DNA of 64,000 nt from Sphingomonas sp. S1-29 (GTDB lineage Bacteria > Pseudomonadota > Alphaproteobacteria > Sphingomonadales > Sphingomonadaceae), in NCBI RefSeq assembly GCF_026167545.1, contig NZ_CP110678.1, forward strand, positions 555,501 to 619,500. The letters are read 5' to 3'. How positions within the stretch are numbered: the stretch's first letter is position 1; the number at the start of each line of letters is the position of its first letter. The notes beneath the pieces were generated by a model. That model was not told where the DNA came from and did no database searches. It saw only the letters and a program-made list of their open reading frames with translations. This document shows, piece by piece, positions 31,238 through 41,946 of this stretch. A program made the translations under genes and the position numbers.

Positions 31238-33031
31238 ATGCACGCCTATCGCACGCACCATTGCGGTGCCCTTCGCGCCGAAGATGTCGGACAGGAAGTC
31301 CGCGTATCGGGTTGGGTCCACAAGAAGCGCGACCATGGCGACCTGGTGTTCGTCGATCTGCGCGATCATTATGGCATCACCCAGATCGTCACCGAAGTCG
31401 ACGGCCCAGCCTTCGCGGTAATCGAATCGCTGCGTAGTGAATCGGTGGTGACGATCACCGGCAAGGTGGTCGCGCGCTCGCCCGAGGCGGTGAACCCCAA
31501 TCTGCCGACCGGCGCGATCGAGGTTCGCGCGGTCGATGCCACGGTCCAGAGCATGGCGCACGACCTGCCGCTGCCGGTATCTGCCGAGGCCGATTATCCC
31601 GAGGATATCCGCCTTCGCTATCGCTTCTTGGATCTGCGCCGGGAGCGAATCCACGCTAACATCATGCTGCGCTCGAACGTGATCGCTTCGCTGCGCAACC
31701 GGATGATCGGCCAGGGCTTCACCGAGTTCCAGACGCCGATCCTGACCGCGTCTTCCCCTGAGGGCGCGCGCGACTATCTGGTTCCCAGCCGTGTCCATCC
31801 GGGCAAATTCTACGCGCTGCCGCAGGCGCCGCAGATGTTCAAGCAGCTGCTCATGGTTGCGGGTTTCGACCGCTATTTCCAGATCGCGCCCTGCTTTCGC
31901 GACGAGGACGCGCGCGCCGACCGCAGCCCAGGCGAATTCTACCAGCTCGACTTCGAGATGAGCTTCGTCACGCAGGAAGACGTGTTCCAGGCGATCGAGC
32001 CGGTGCTGCACGGCGTGTTCGAGGAATTCGCCGACTGGCAGGGCCGGGGCCGCCAGGTATCGCCGCTGCCGTTCGCGCGCATTCCCTATCGTGAATCGAT
32101 GCTGAAATATGGCAGCGACAAGCCCGACCTTCGCAACCCGATCGTCATCACCGACGTGACCGACCATTTCCGCGGGAGCGGCTTCGGGCTGTTCGACCGG
32201 ATCGTCGAAGGCGGCGGCGTCGTGCGTGCGATCCCCGCGCCGAACACCGCGGGCAAGAGCCGCAAATTCTTCGACGACCTCAACGATTGGGCGCGCAGCG
32301 AAGGCCATGCGGGGCTTGGCTACATCACCCAGAAGGGCGGCGAGTTCGGCGGGCCGATCGCCAAGAATCACGGCGAGGAAGCGACGCGCAAGCTCGTCGA
32401 GGCGCTAGGCCTCGGCCCCGATGACGGCATCGTCTTCGCTGCGGGCAAGGAATTGCAGGCGGCCAAGCTCGCGGGCGCAGCGCGTACCCGGATCGGCGAG
32501 CAGCTCGAGCTGATCGACCAGAACCGCTTCGAATTCTGCTGGATCGTCGACTTTCCGATGTTCGAATATGACGAGGACGCCAAGAAGGTCGATTTCAGCC
32601 ACAACCCCTTCAGCATGCCGCAGGGCGAGATGGCCGCGCTCGAGGGCAAGGACCCGCTCGATATTCTGGCGTACCAGTATGACATCGTCTGCAATGGCGT
32701 TGAGCTGTCGTCGGGCGCGATCCGGAACCACAAGCCCGAGATCATGTACAAGGCGTTCGAGATCGCCGGCTATTCGCAGGAAGATGTCGATCGCGATTTC
32801 GCAGGGATGATCAACGCCTTCAAGTGCGGCGCACCGCCGCATGGCGGCTCGGCGCCGGGGATCGACCGGATGGTGATGCTGCTGGCGGGCGAGCCCAATA
32901 TCCGCGAAGTCGTGCTGTTCCCGATGAACCAGCGCGCCGAAGATCTGATGATGAGCGCGCCGTCGGCGGTGTCGCCCAAGCAGCTTCGCGAACTCAACAT
33001 CCGCGTGGTCGAGCCAGCGCCCAAGCCGTGA
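31238..33031 (+). CDS. aspS: Aspartate-tRNA ligase
   Basis: 597-residue bacterial-type AspRS. The N-terminal OB anticodon-binding domain (about 1-110; [30 protein letters not shown]) is followed by class II motif 2 ([25 protein letters not shown]), a GAD insertion domain (about 290-420), and motif 3 near the C-terminus ([16 protein letters not shown]). Whether it is discriminating or also charges tRNA-Asn cannot be told from this window. The ATG at 31238 matches the family start. Confidence 0.98.
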   Translation: MHAYRTHHCGALRAEDVGQEVRVSGWVHKKRDHGDLVFVDLRDHYGITQIVTEVDGPAFAVIESLRSESVVTITGKVVARSPEAVNPNLPTGAIEVRAVDATVQSMAHDLPLPVSAEADYPEDIRLRYRFLDLRRERIHANIMLRSNVIASLRNRMIGQGFTEFQTPILTASSPEGARDYLVPSRVHPGKFYALPQAPQMFKQLLMVAGFDRYFQIAPCFRDEDARADRSPGEFYQLDFEMSFVTQEDVFQAIEPVLHGVFEEFADWQGRGRQVSPLPFARIPYRESMLKYGSDKPDLRNPIVITDVTDHFRGSGFGLFDRIVEGGGVVRAIPAPNTAGKSRKFFDDLNDWARSEGHAGLGYITQKGGEFGGPIAKNHGEEATRKLVEALGLGPDDGIVFAAGKELQAAKLAGAARTRIGEQLELIDQNRFEFCWIVDFPMFEYDEDAKKVDFSHNPFSMPQGEMAALEGKDPLDILAYQYDIVCNGVELSSGAIRNHKPEIMYKAFEIAGYSQEDVDRDFAGMINAFKCGAPPHGGSAPGIDRMVMLLAGEPNIREVVLFPMNQRAEDLMMSAPSAVSPKQLRELNIRVVEPAPKP

Positions 33032-33039
33032 TCCCATTC

Positions 33040-33063
33040 CCCCCTCCCGCTTGCGGGAGGGGG
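33040..33063 (+). terminator. Strong stem-loop after aspS (CCCTCCCGC repeat family)
   Basis: CCCCTCCCGC-TT-GCGGGAGGGG gives at least 10 GC-rich pairs starting 9 bases after the aspS stop. The adjoining GGGGGTGGG matches the repeat at 1847-1956, so this is both a repeat copy and a plausible terminator. Confidence 0.65.
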
Positions 33064-33086
33064 CGGGGGTGGGCATGGTCCAGCGC

Positions 33087-33920
33087 ATGGCCAAACAATC
33101 GAAAACTACGCCCGAGGAATCCCCGCCCAAGCGCAAGGGCGACCTGAACCTTGCCGACCATGAACGCGGCAAGAAGTTCAAGGGCGACTATACCGATGCG
33201 CTGAACGCGGTGCAGGAGCGGCTGTGGCAGCTTCAGGTCGCGCATATCGTCCACAAGCGCGCGGCGATCATCGTCCTCGAAGGCTGGGATGCCGCGGGCA
33301 AGGGCGGGATCATCAAGCGGCTAACGTCGAACTGGGATCCGCGCTTCTTCGAAGTGGTGCCGATCGCCGCGCCCTCCGCTGCCGAAAAGGCCCGGCATTT
33401 CCTCTGGCGCTTCTGGCAGCATCTGCCCGCGCATGGCCATATCTATATCGCCGATCGCAGCTGGTATGGCCGCGTGCTGGTCGAGCGCGTCGAGGGCTAT
33501 GCCAGCGAAGCCGAATGGCAACGCGGCTATGCCGAGATCAACGCGTTCGAGGCCCAGCAGGCGGCGATCGGCACCACGATCGTCAAGCTGTTCGTCCATA
33601 TCACGCAAGAGACGCAGGACCGCGAATTCGCCGAGCGGCTCGACGATCCGTGGAAGCAGTGGAAGACCGGCGCCGAGGATTATCGCAACCGCGCCCGGCG
33701 CGGCGATTATCTGGTGGCGATCGACGAGATGCTCGCGCGCACCTCGACCGAACTGGCACCGTGGCAGATCATCGACGGCAACAACCGCAAGGCAGCGAGA
33801 ATCGCCGCACTTACCGCGATCGCCGACGCGCTCGAAGCAAGGGTGCCGATGACGCCGCCCACGCTCGACCCCGATTTCGAGGCGATGGCGCGGGCGGCGC
33901 TCGGTCAGCCGCGGACTTAA
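33087..33920 (+). CDS. ppk2: Polyphosphate kinase 2 family protein
   Basis: 277-residue PPK2-type phosphotransferase, which moves phosphate between polyphosphate and nucleotides. It has a Walker A motif GWDAAGKGG, then RLTSNWDPRFFEVVPIAAP, a lid-region IADRSWYGRVLVERVEG and the conserved DDPWKQWKTGAEDYRNRARRGDY segment. ATG 33087 is chosen; an ATG 12 bases upstream lies too close to the GGGGGTGGG repeat to judge. The specificity (NDP or NMP substrate) cannot be read from sequence. Its stop overlaps the convergent carbonic anhydrase gene by 4 bases. Confidence 0.92.
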   Translation: MAKQSKTTPEESPPKRKGDLNLADHERGKKFKGDYTDALNAVQERLWQLQVAHIVHKRAAIIVLEGWDAAGKGGIIKRLTSNWDPRFFEVVPIAAPSAAEKARHFLWRFWQHLPAHGHIYIADRSWYGRVLVERVEGYASEAEWQRGYAEINAFEAQQAAIGTTIVKLFVHITQETQDREFAERLDDPWKQWKTGAEDYRNRARRGDYLVAIDEMLARTSTELAPWQIIDGNNRKAARIAALTAIADALEARVPMTPPTLDPDFEAMARAALGQPRT

Positions 33921-34591
33921 CCCTCGGTGACGGTCATGGTCTCGATATCTACCGTCTCGGGCTGGGCGAACGCGAAACGGCCATCTTCGCCCATCACGCG
34001 TAGCTGGCCGTCCTCGATCGCAAAATAGGCGCCGTGGAGCGCGAGCGATCCCGCGGCTATCGCCTTTTGCACGAAGGGGAAGGTCTGGAGGTTGGTAAGC
34101 GAGGTGCGGACCGCCTCATATTCCATTTCGCGAACGGCATCGTCGCCGTCGCCACAGCGCGATTTCACCGCTTCGCGCGCGTCGTCGAGGATGGTGACCC
34201 AGCTGGCAATGAAGCCGCCTTCGCCGGGTTCGGCGTCGCGGAACGCGCCGCTCAGCGCGGCATTGCAACCGCCGCAGGCGCCGTGGCCCATCACGACGAT
34301 CTCTTCGACCTTCAGCTTGGTCACCGCAAATTCAAGCGCTGCCGACACGCCATGAAAGCCCGCGCGGGTTTCGAACGGCGGCACGAGCGCGGCGACGTTG
34401 CGGACCACGAAGATCTCGCCGGGAAGCGTATCGAAGATCTGCGCGGGTTCGACGCGGCTGTCCGAGCAGGCGATCACCATCACCTTGGGGCTCTGCCCTT
34501 CGCGCAATTCGAGCCAGCGGTCGCGCTGACGGCGAAGGTCGGACGTGCGGAAGCGGTGATAGCCTTCTACCAGGTTCGTGAAATAGGTCAT
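33917..34591 (-). CDS. Beta-class carbonic anhydrase
   Basis: 224-residue beta-CA that hydrates CO2 to bicarbonate. Zinc ligands are C42 (ACSDSR), H103 and C106 (GHGACGGC), with the catalytic dyad D44-R46. The segment [14 protein letters not shown] is also canonical. It is divergent from lipA across 122 bases. It supplies bicarbonate for carboxylation; no partner gene adjoins it. Confidence 0.97.
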   Translation of the reverse strand: MTYFTNLVEGYHRFRTSDLRRQRDRWLELREGQSPKVMVIACSDSRVEPAQIFDTLPGEIFVVRNVAALVPPFETRAGFHGVSAALEFAVTKLKVEEIVVMGHGACGGCNAALSGAFRDAEPGEGGFIASWVTILDDAREAVKSRCGDGDDAVREMEYEAVRTSLTNLQTFPFVQKAIAAGSLALHGAYFAIEDGQLRVMGEDGRFAFAQPETVDIETMTVTEG

Positions 34592-34713
34592 CGTTCTCCT
34601 CTCGAGATGGGTTGAGCGGGACTTACTCGAAGTTAGCCCTACCTAACAAATGGACGGGATACGCGGCGGTTCCCGGCATTGTTTTGCAGCCCGTTGGTGG
34701 CTATCTGGCCATC

Positions 34714-35652
34714 ATGAACGACGGTATCGCGCTCGCAAACCCCGCAATTAGCCCGCCCCGTGCGCGCAAGCCCGACTGGATCCGGGTGAAAGCGCCGACC
34801 TCGACCGGCTTTGCCGAAACCAAAGCGCTGATGCGCCGCCTGAACTTGGCGACGGTGTGCGAGGAAGCGGCTTGCCCCAATATCGGCGAGTGCTGGACCA
34901 AGAAGCACGCGACGGTGATGATCCTGGGCGACGTGTGCACCCGCGCCTGCGCCTTCTGCAACGTCAAGACCGGGATGCCGCGGATGGTCGATCCGCTCGA
35001 GCCGCAGCACACCGCCGACGCCGCCGCCGAACTGGGGCTGCAGCATATCGTCATCACCTCGGTCGATCGCGACGATCTGCCCGATGGCGGCGCGTCGCAG
35101 TTCGTAAAGGTGATCGAGGCGCTGCGACGGACCACCCCGGATACGACGATCGAAATCCTGACTCCCGATTTCCGCAACAAGGCGCAGGCGGCGGTCGAGG
35201 CGATCGTCACCGCGCGGCCCGACGTCTATAACCACAATCTGGAAACGGTCCCACGGCTGTACCCGACGATCCGGCCGGGCGCGCGCTACTATGCCTCGCT
35301 GCGGTTGCTCGAAAGCGTCAAGCGCCACGACCCGACGATCTTCACCAAATCGGGCGTGATGATGGGGCTGGGCGAGCAGCGCCTCGAAGTGCATCAGGTG
35401 ATGGACGACATGCGTTCGGCCGATGTCGATTTCCTGACGATGGGCCAATATCTCCAGCCGACCCCGCGCCACGCCAAGGTCGAGGATTTCGTGACCCCGC
35501 AGGCGTTCGATGCCTATGCCGCGATCGCGCGCGCCAAGGGGTTCCTGCTGGTCGCCTCGTCACCGCTTACCCGCTCCAGCTACCATGCCGGCGAGGATTT
35601 CGCCCGGCTGCGTGCGGCGCGCGAGGCAAAACTGGGGCGCGTGCGCGCCTGA
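34714..35652 (+). CDS. lipA: Lipoyl synthase
   Basis: 312-residue radical-SAM enzyme that inserts two sulfurs into octanoyl groups of 2-oxoacid dehydrogenases. The auxiliary cluster motif [12 protein letters not shown] and the radical-SAM motif CTRACAFC (CX3CX2C) are intact, and the C-terminal RSSYHAGED supplies the conserved RSSY serine ligand. The ATG at 34714 is used; in-frame sequence upstream to 34612 lacks similarity. It overlaps ratA by one base (TGATG). Confidence 0.98.
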   Translation: MNDGIALANPAISPPRARKPDWIRVKAPTSTGFAETKALMRRLNLATVCEEAACPNIGECWTKKHATVMILGDVCTRACAFCNVKTGMPRMVDPLEPQHTADAAAELGLQHIVITSVDRDDLPDGGASQFVKVIEALRRTTPDTTIEILTPDFRNKAQAAVEAIVTARPDVYNHNLETVPRLYPTIRPGARYYASLRLLESVKRHDPTIFTKSGVMMGLGEQRLEVHQVMDDMRSADVDFLTMGQYLQPTPRHAKVEDFVTPQAFDAYAAIARAKGFLLVASSPLTRSSYHAGEDFARLRAAREAKLGRVRA

Positions 35653-36128
35653 TGCCCAAGCATACCGAAACCCGCCATCTGCCCTACACCCCCGAGCAGA
35701 TGTTCGACATGGTGGCCGATGTCGGCCGCTATCCCGAATTCCTGCCTTGGGTCAGCGCGATCCGCGTGCGATCGAGCAACGCCAGCGAACTCGTCGCCGA
35801 CATGATCGTGGGCTTCAAGGGGCTGCGCGAAACCTTCACCTCGAAGGTCCAGCTCGAACGGCCCGACCATATCCATGTCGCCTATCTCGACGGGCCGATG
35901 AAATATCTGAACAACGACTGGAAGTTCCGCGACGACGGCAAGGGTGGTTGCCTGGTCGATTTCTGCGTCGATTTCCAGTTCAAGAACCGGATGTTCGAAA
36001 TGCTCGCGGGGCAGGTGTTCGATCGTGCGTTGCGCAAGATGATCGGCGCGTTCGAGGATCGCGCCGCGGTGCTTTACGGCTCGACCGGCGCAGGCATCAG
36101 CAGTTCGAGCGCACAAAGCGCCGCCTGA
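35652..36128 (+). CDS. ratA: RatA/COQ10 family START-like protein
   Basis: 158 residues with the SRPBCC fold of COQ10/RatA proteins: RHLPYTPEQMFDMVADVGRYPEFLPWVSAIRV at the N-terminus and NNDWKFRD...VDFCVDFQFKNRMFEMLAGQVFDRALRKMIGAF at the end. In mitochondria COQ10 binds ubiquinone; E. coli RatA was described as affecting ribosome subunit association. The lipA-ratA pairing is common in alphaproteobacteria. The last 55 bases overlap the convergent pncC frame. Confidence 0.9.
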   Translation: MPKHTETRHLPYTPEQMFDMVADVGRYPEFLPWVSAIRVRSSNASELVADMIVGFKGLRETFTSKVQLERPDHIHVAYLDGPMKYLNNDWKFRDDGKGGCLVDFCVDFQFKNRMFEMLAGQVFDRALRKMIGAFEDRAAVLYGSTGAGISSSSAQSAA

Positions 36129-36598
36129 AGCCGCACGCCGCCGCGCCCGGTATCGGGGAAGTCACGCGAATCGGCCATGACCTCGCGCGGTTCGTCGCTG
36201 CGCTCGGCGACCGCGAACACGACCCGGCCGACGGGCTTCTTCTCGGTACCCCCCCCAGGACCGGCGACTCCAGTGATCGCGACGGCGATGTCGGCGCTCG
36301 ATCGCTGGATCGCCGCTTGCGCCATCTGCCACGCCACCGCGACCGATACCGCGCCGAAGGTGTCGAGCACGTCGCCGCTCACCCCCAGCATCATCTTCTT
36401 GGCTTCGTTCGAATAGGTGACGAAGCTCGCATCGAACACGTCGGACGATCCCGGCACCTCGGTCAGCGCGGCAGCGACCAGCCCGCCGGTGCAGCTTTCG
36501 GCGAGCGCGACGCGTCGGCCGATCGCGCGATTGGCCTCGATCACCCGGGTCGCGCTGTCGATCAGTTCCTGGGGCAGCAACGTGTCGCGATGGGTCAT
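36074..36598 (-). CDS. pncC: CinA-family nicotinamide-nucleotide amidase
   Basis: 174-residue C-terminal CinA domain alone (PncC), which deamidates NMN to NaMN in the pyridine nucleotide cycle. Characteristic elements are VALAESCTGGLVAAALTEVPGSS, ASFVTYSNEAKKMMLGV, and AITGVAGPGGGTEKKPVGRVVFAVA. It begins 4 bases within the stop of the upstream exported protein gene. Its 3' end overlaps ratA by 55 bases, with both frames intact. Confidence 0.93.
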   Translation of the reverse strand: MTHRDTLLPQELIDSATRVIEANRAIGRRVALAESCTGGLVAAALTEVPGSSDVFDASFVTYSNEAKKMMLGVSGDVLDTFGAVSVAVAWQMAQAAIQRSSADIAVAITGVAGPGGGTEKKPVGRVVFAVAERSDEPREVMADSRDFPDTGRGGVRLQAALCALELLMPAPVEP

Positions 36599-37128
36599 CG
36601 GGTCGCTCCGGCGGGGCAGATGGTGATCGGCAGACGGCGGCGCGCCTCGGCGTCATTGTCGCCCGCGAGCTGCAGGATGGTAGTGACCAGCGATGCCGCG
36701 TTGCGCGCGGGTAGGGGTTCGACCAGCGCGACGACGCGCTCGATGCTGGCGCAGTCCTGCGCGCGGATTTGCTGGATCAGCAGCGGTGCCACCATCGCGG
36801 CGACCACCGGTTGCGCGAACTGCGAATCGAGAATCTGGCGGACATCGGCGCCGGCGATCCGCGCGATCGCGCTCCGCGCCAACGGCCAGGCACCCGCCGA
36901 CTCGGTCTGGAACTTGGCGAGGAATGGCCCTGACTGACGGCGCAGCAGTGCGTTGGCGGGCAGATTGGCCGCGCAGGTCTGTCCGGTCTGGCGGATCACC
37001 TCGGGCGCCATGTAGAGAAACAATGCTTCGGCCTCGCGCTGGGGCACACATTGCCGCGCGGTCTGCGCAACCGCCGCACCTGGGAGCGCGATCGTTGCAA
37101 CCGCCGCGAAAAAGGGCATGATACGCAT
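36595..37128 (-). CDS. Exported protein of unknown function
   Basis: 177 residues with a signal peptide ([22 protein letters not shown]). Four cysteines are visible in the mature part (QCVPQ, TCAANL, DCASIE, ICPAG), which may form two disulfides. The rest is helical and Ala/Leu-rich with no motif I recognise. It sits between ispDF (1-base overlap, TGATG) and pncC (4-base overlap) in one transcription unit. The function is unknown. Confidence 0.7.
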   Translation of the reverse strand: MRIMPFFAAVATIALPGAAVAQTARQCVPQREAEALFLYMAPEVIRQTGQTCAANLPANALLRRQSGPFLAKFQTESAGAWPLARSAIARIAGADVRQILDSQFAQPVVAAMVAPLLIQQIRAQDCASIERVVALVEPLPARNAASLVTTILQLAGDNDAEARRRLPITICPAGATR

Positions 37129-38282
37129 CAGATTACTCCGGGTATGCGGACGGTTGCGGTCGCCATCGCGGCGATGCCTTCACCCCGCCCGGTGAAGCCC
37201 AGGCGCTCGGTGGTGGTTGCCTTCACGCTGACGCACGTGACGGGCAGGCGCAAGAGCTCGCCGATCCGCGCGCGGATCGCATCGCGATGCGGGCCGATCT
37301 TGGGTGCCTCGCAGATCAAGGTCAGGTCGACGAAGTCGATGATCCCCCCCTGCGCCGTAACGAGGCCAGCAGCGTGCTGGAGGAACTGTGCCGAATCGGC
37401 GCCCTTCCACTGCGGATCGCTCGGGGGAAAATGCATCCCGATATCGCCCGCCGCGATGGTCCCCAGCAGCGCGTCGGTGATCGCGTGGAGCCCGACATCG
37501 GCATCGCTATGCCCCGACAATCCCTTGTCGTGCGGGATCAGCACACCGCCGAGCCACAATTCCTCGCCGACTTCGAGCCGGTGGACGTCGTAGCCGCTGG
37601 CCGATCGGCTGATCAGCGCCGTGCCATGCGCTGCCTCGGCGGCGGCGAAATCGGCGGGGTGGGTAATTTTTTCGAGCATGCGATCTCCTTCGACGATGCA
37701 GACGCCATGACCGATCGCGCGCAGCATCTGCGCGTCGTCGGTCGCTTCGGCATCGGCAGGCCAGGCGCGGTGCGCGGCCAGCAGTTCGGGCAGGCGAAAT
37801 GCCTGCGGGGTTTGGATGCGCCACAGACCGTCGCGCGATACGGTGTCGCCGAGCAGGTCGCCGGCGCGCGCGAGCGTGTCGGCGATCGGTAGCGCAGGCA
37901 CCGCGCCTGGATGGTCGCCGAGCGCCGCGAGCAATGCGTCGATCACGCGGCCCGGCAGGAACGGGCGCGCAGCGTCGTGCACCAGCACTTGGTCGAAGCC
38001 TTGGGCGATCAGCGCATCGATGCCGTTGCGCACCGAATCGCGCCGAGTGGCACCGCCAAGGACGAAGCGAACATCGCCCACCGCCGCGTGTAGATCCGCT
38101 TGCTGGCCATCGCCGATCGCTATCAGAACGGTTTCGATCGCGGGATGATCACGCAGCGCCGTATAGGAATGTACCAGCATCGGCTTGCCCGCGAGCGTGG
38201 CGAACTGCTTGGGGCGTTCGCTGCCCGCGCGAATGCCCTGGCCGGCGGCGACGATCAGCGCGGCGGTGCGGTGGTTGGCCAT
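37128..38282 (-). CDS. ispDF: Bifunctional IspD/IspF isoprenoid enzyme
   Basis: 384 residues. The N-terminal 225 are IspD (MEP cytidylyltransferase): [36 protein letters not shown], and [16 protein letters not shown]. The C-terminal 155 are IspF (MEcPP synthase): [45 protein letters not shown], and [19 protein letters not shown]. The fusion is a known form in alphaproteobacteria. It diverges from dusB across 89 bases and is the first gene of a unit with the exported protein and pncC. Confidence 0.98.
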   Translation of the reverse strand: MANHRTAALIVAAGQGIRAGSERPKQFATLAGKPMLVHSYTALRDHPAIETVLIAIGDGQQADLHAAVGDVRFVLGGATRRDSVRNGIDALIAQGFDQVLVHDAARPFLPGRVIDALLAALGDHPGAVPALPIADTLARAGDLLGDTVSRDGLWRIQTPQAFRLPELLAAHRAWPADAEATDDAQMLRAIGHGVCIVEGDRMLEKITHPADFAAAEAAHGTALISRSASGYDVHRLEVGEELWLGGVLIPHDKGLSGHSDADVGLHAITDALLGTIAAGDIGMHFPPSDPQWKGADSAQFLQHAAGLVTAQGGIIDFVDLTLICEAPKIGPHRDAIRARIGELLRLPVTCVSVKATTTERLGFTGRGEGIAAMATATVRIPGVI

Positions 38283-38371
38283 CGCTGCCGCCTAGCGCAA
38301 GCCGGAGACCGCCGCCAGTCTTGCCATCTGCGGGCCTGCGCTGTACGGCTTGCCCGATTTTTAGGCACATC

Positions 38372-39385
38372 ATGCAGACACCCAATCTCCATAATTTCCG
38401 CCCGATCGAGATCGGACCGGTGCGGATCGACAGCCCGGTGCTGCTCGCGCCGATGACCGGCGTCACCGATCGGCCCTTCCGCACGCTGGTCCGCCGTTTC
38501 GGATCGGGGCTCAACGTCACCGAGATGATCGCCAGCCAGGCGATGATCCGCGAAACGCGCCAGTCGCTGCAAAAGGCCGACTGGGATGCGGTCGAAGAGC
38601 CGATCTCGATGCAGCTCGCGGGTTGCACCCCGCATGAAATGGCCGAGGCGGCGAAGCTCAACGAGGATCGCGGCGCGGCGATCATCGACATCAACATGGG
38701 CTGCCCGGTCAAGAAGATCGTCAATGGCGACGCGGGCTCGGCGCTGATGCGCGACCTGCCTAACGCCGCCGCGATCATCGACGCCACGGTGAAGGCGGTG
38801 AAGGTGCCTGTGACGCTCAAGATGCGGATGGGTTGGTGCCACGACAGCCTGAACGCCCCTGAACTGGCGCGGATCGCCGAGGATTTGGGCGTGAAGCTGA
38901 TCACCGTCCACGGCCGAACGCGCAACCAGATGTACAAGGGCTCGGCCGATTGGGGCTTCATCCGCCGGGTGAAGGACGCGGTATCGCTGCCGGTGATCGC
39001 CAATGGCGACATCTGCTCGATCGCCGATGCCGAAGCCGCGCTCGAACAATCGGGCGCCGACGGGCTGATGATCGGCCGCGGTGCTTATGGCCGGCCGTGG
39101 CTGCTGGGGCAGGTGATGCAGTGGTTCGCCACCGGCCGTGAAGTGCCCGATCCGTCGATCAGCGACCAATATGACATGATCGCCGAGCATTATGACGCGA
39201 TGCTGAGCCATTACGGGATCGAAACCGGCGTGAACATGGCGCGCAAGCATATCGGTTGGTACACGCGCGGGCTGCATGGCTCGGCCGAGTTCCGCAATCG
39301 CGTCAACCAGATCGCCGATCCGCGTACGGTGCAGGCGATGCTCGCCGAATTCTACGCCCCCTGGCGATCGCGCGCCGCGGCGTGA
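38372..39385 (+). CDS. dusB: tRNA-dihydrouridine synthase B
   Basis: 337-residue FMN enzyme that reduces uridines in the tRNA D-loop. Motifs: [13 protein letters not shown], the catalytic Cys in [28 protein letters not shown], and IANGDICS...[17 protein letters not shown]. The conserved alphaproteobacterial order dusB (nifR3) followed by ntrB and ntrC identifies it as DusB. Its stop overlaps the ntrB ATG by one base (TGATG). Confidence 0.97.
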   Translation: MQTPNLHNFRPIEIGPVRIDSPVLLAPMTGVTDRPFRTLVRRFGSGLNVTEMIASQAMIRETRQSLQKADWDAVEEPISMQLAGCTPHEMAEAAKLNEDRGAAIIDINMGCPVKKIVNGDAGSALMRDLPNAAAIIDATVKAVKVPVTLKMRMGWCHDSLNAPELARIAEDLGVKLITVHGRTRNQMYKGSADWGFIRRVKDAVSLPVIANGDICSIADAEAALEQSGADGLMIGRGAYGRPWLLGQVMQWFATGREVPDPSISDQYDMIAEHYDAMLSHYGIETGVNMARKHIGWYTRGLHGSAEFRNRVNQIADPRTVQAMLAEFYAPWRSRAAA

Positions 39386-40439
39386 TGGCGGGGGCGGGTT
39401 CGCCTGCATTTGCCGATCTGTTCGCCGCACTGCCGGTAGCGGTGCTGGTGCTCGATGCCGGCGACGGCGTGGTGTTCGCCAATGGCGCGTGCGAGCAACT
39501 GCTCAACCAGTCCGAGCGATCGATGCGCGGGCTGGGGTTTCACCAGATTCTCGACCTGCCCGAAGAATATGCCGCGCGGCGCGACCGCGGGCTCGCGCTG
39601 TTCGACACCGACCTCACGACGCAGCGCGGGCATCGTATCCGCGTCGACCTGATCGAGGCGATGCTGGGCGATCATCCGGGCTGGCGGATCGTGACGCTGC
39701 ACGATCTGGCGGTGGCGCGGCGGCACAGCGCGGGGGATCGCGGGGCGGGCGCGCGGGCGGCAGTCGGCGCCGCGGCGATGCTCGCGCACGAGATCAAGAA
39801 CCCGCTGTCGGGAATACGCGGCGCGGCCCAGCTGCTCGGATCGGGCGGCGGCGACGGCGAACTGACCGAGCTCATCACCACCGAGGTCGATCGGATCGCC
39901 GCGCTGATCGATCGGATGCAGGATTTCACCGACACCCGCACCCCAGCGCTCGAGTCGGCGAACATCTATCCGCTGCTGGCGCATGCCCGCCGCGTCGCGA
40001 GCGCAGGCTTTGCGCGCGACCTGGTGATCGAGGAGCGCTTCGATCCCTCGCTGCCGCCGGTGATGCTCGACGGCGATCGCTTCCTCCAGGTGATGCTCAA
40101 CCTGCTCAAGAACGCTGCCGAGGCGGTGGCGGGGCAGGACGATGCGCGGATCGTGATCGCCACCGCCTATCGCCACGGCATGTCGGCGAGCGCAGGCCCC
40201 GGTCGCCCGCGCCAGCCGCTGCCGATCGAAATCTGCGTGCTGGACGATGGCCCAGGCGCCCCCGCCGACATCGCCGCGCACCTGTTCGAACCCTTCGTTT
40301 CGGGCAAGCCCGAGGGGCAGGGGCTCGGGCTGCCGCTCGTCGAGAAGCTGGTGCGCGATATGGGCGGGATCGTCGGCTATGCGCGCGAAGGGGAGCCCGA
40401 ATGGACGGTGTTGCGCTTGCTGTTGCCACGGGCGCCCGA

Positions 40440-40443
<4 letters not shown>
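39385..40443 (+). CDS. ntrB: Nitrogen regulation sensor kinase NtrB
   Basis: 352-residue soluble histidine kinase. The PAS domain is at about residues 10-110 (AVLVLDAGDGVVFANGACEQLL), the H-box LAHEIKNPLSGIRGAAQLL contains the phospho-His near residue 135, and the ATPase boxes are NLLKNAAEA (N), LDDGPGAPADI (G1), and GQGLGLPLVEKL (G2). In the family it is regulated by PII and phosphorylates NtrC. It is coupled to dusB and ntrC (4-base overlap). Confidence 0.95.
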
Positions 40444-41876
<1,433 letters not shown>

Positions 41877-41946
41877 CGGCCACCCGATCGGTCGAGCGGC
41901 AGAATATGTGTTTTCTAGGCAACGCTCTCGTTGTACCGTTGCAACG

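Noticed and set aside
39276..40439. N-terminal extension of the ntrC frame through ntrB
   Set aside because: The open frame continues upstream, but the sequence before ATG 40440 is the out-of-frame shadow of ntrB.
41929..41946. Sigma-54 promoter before ntrY
   Set aside because: A TTGCA is present, but no GG lies at the required distance for a -24 element.
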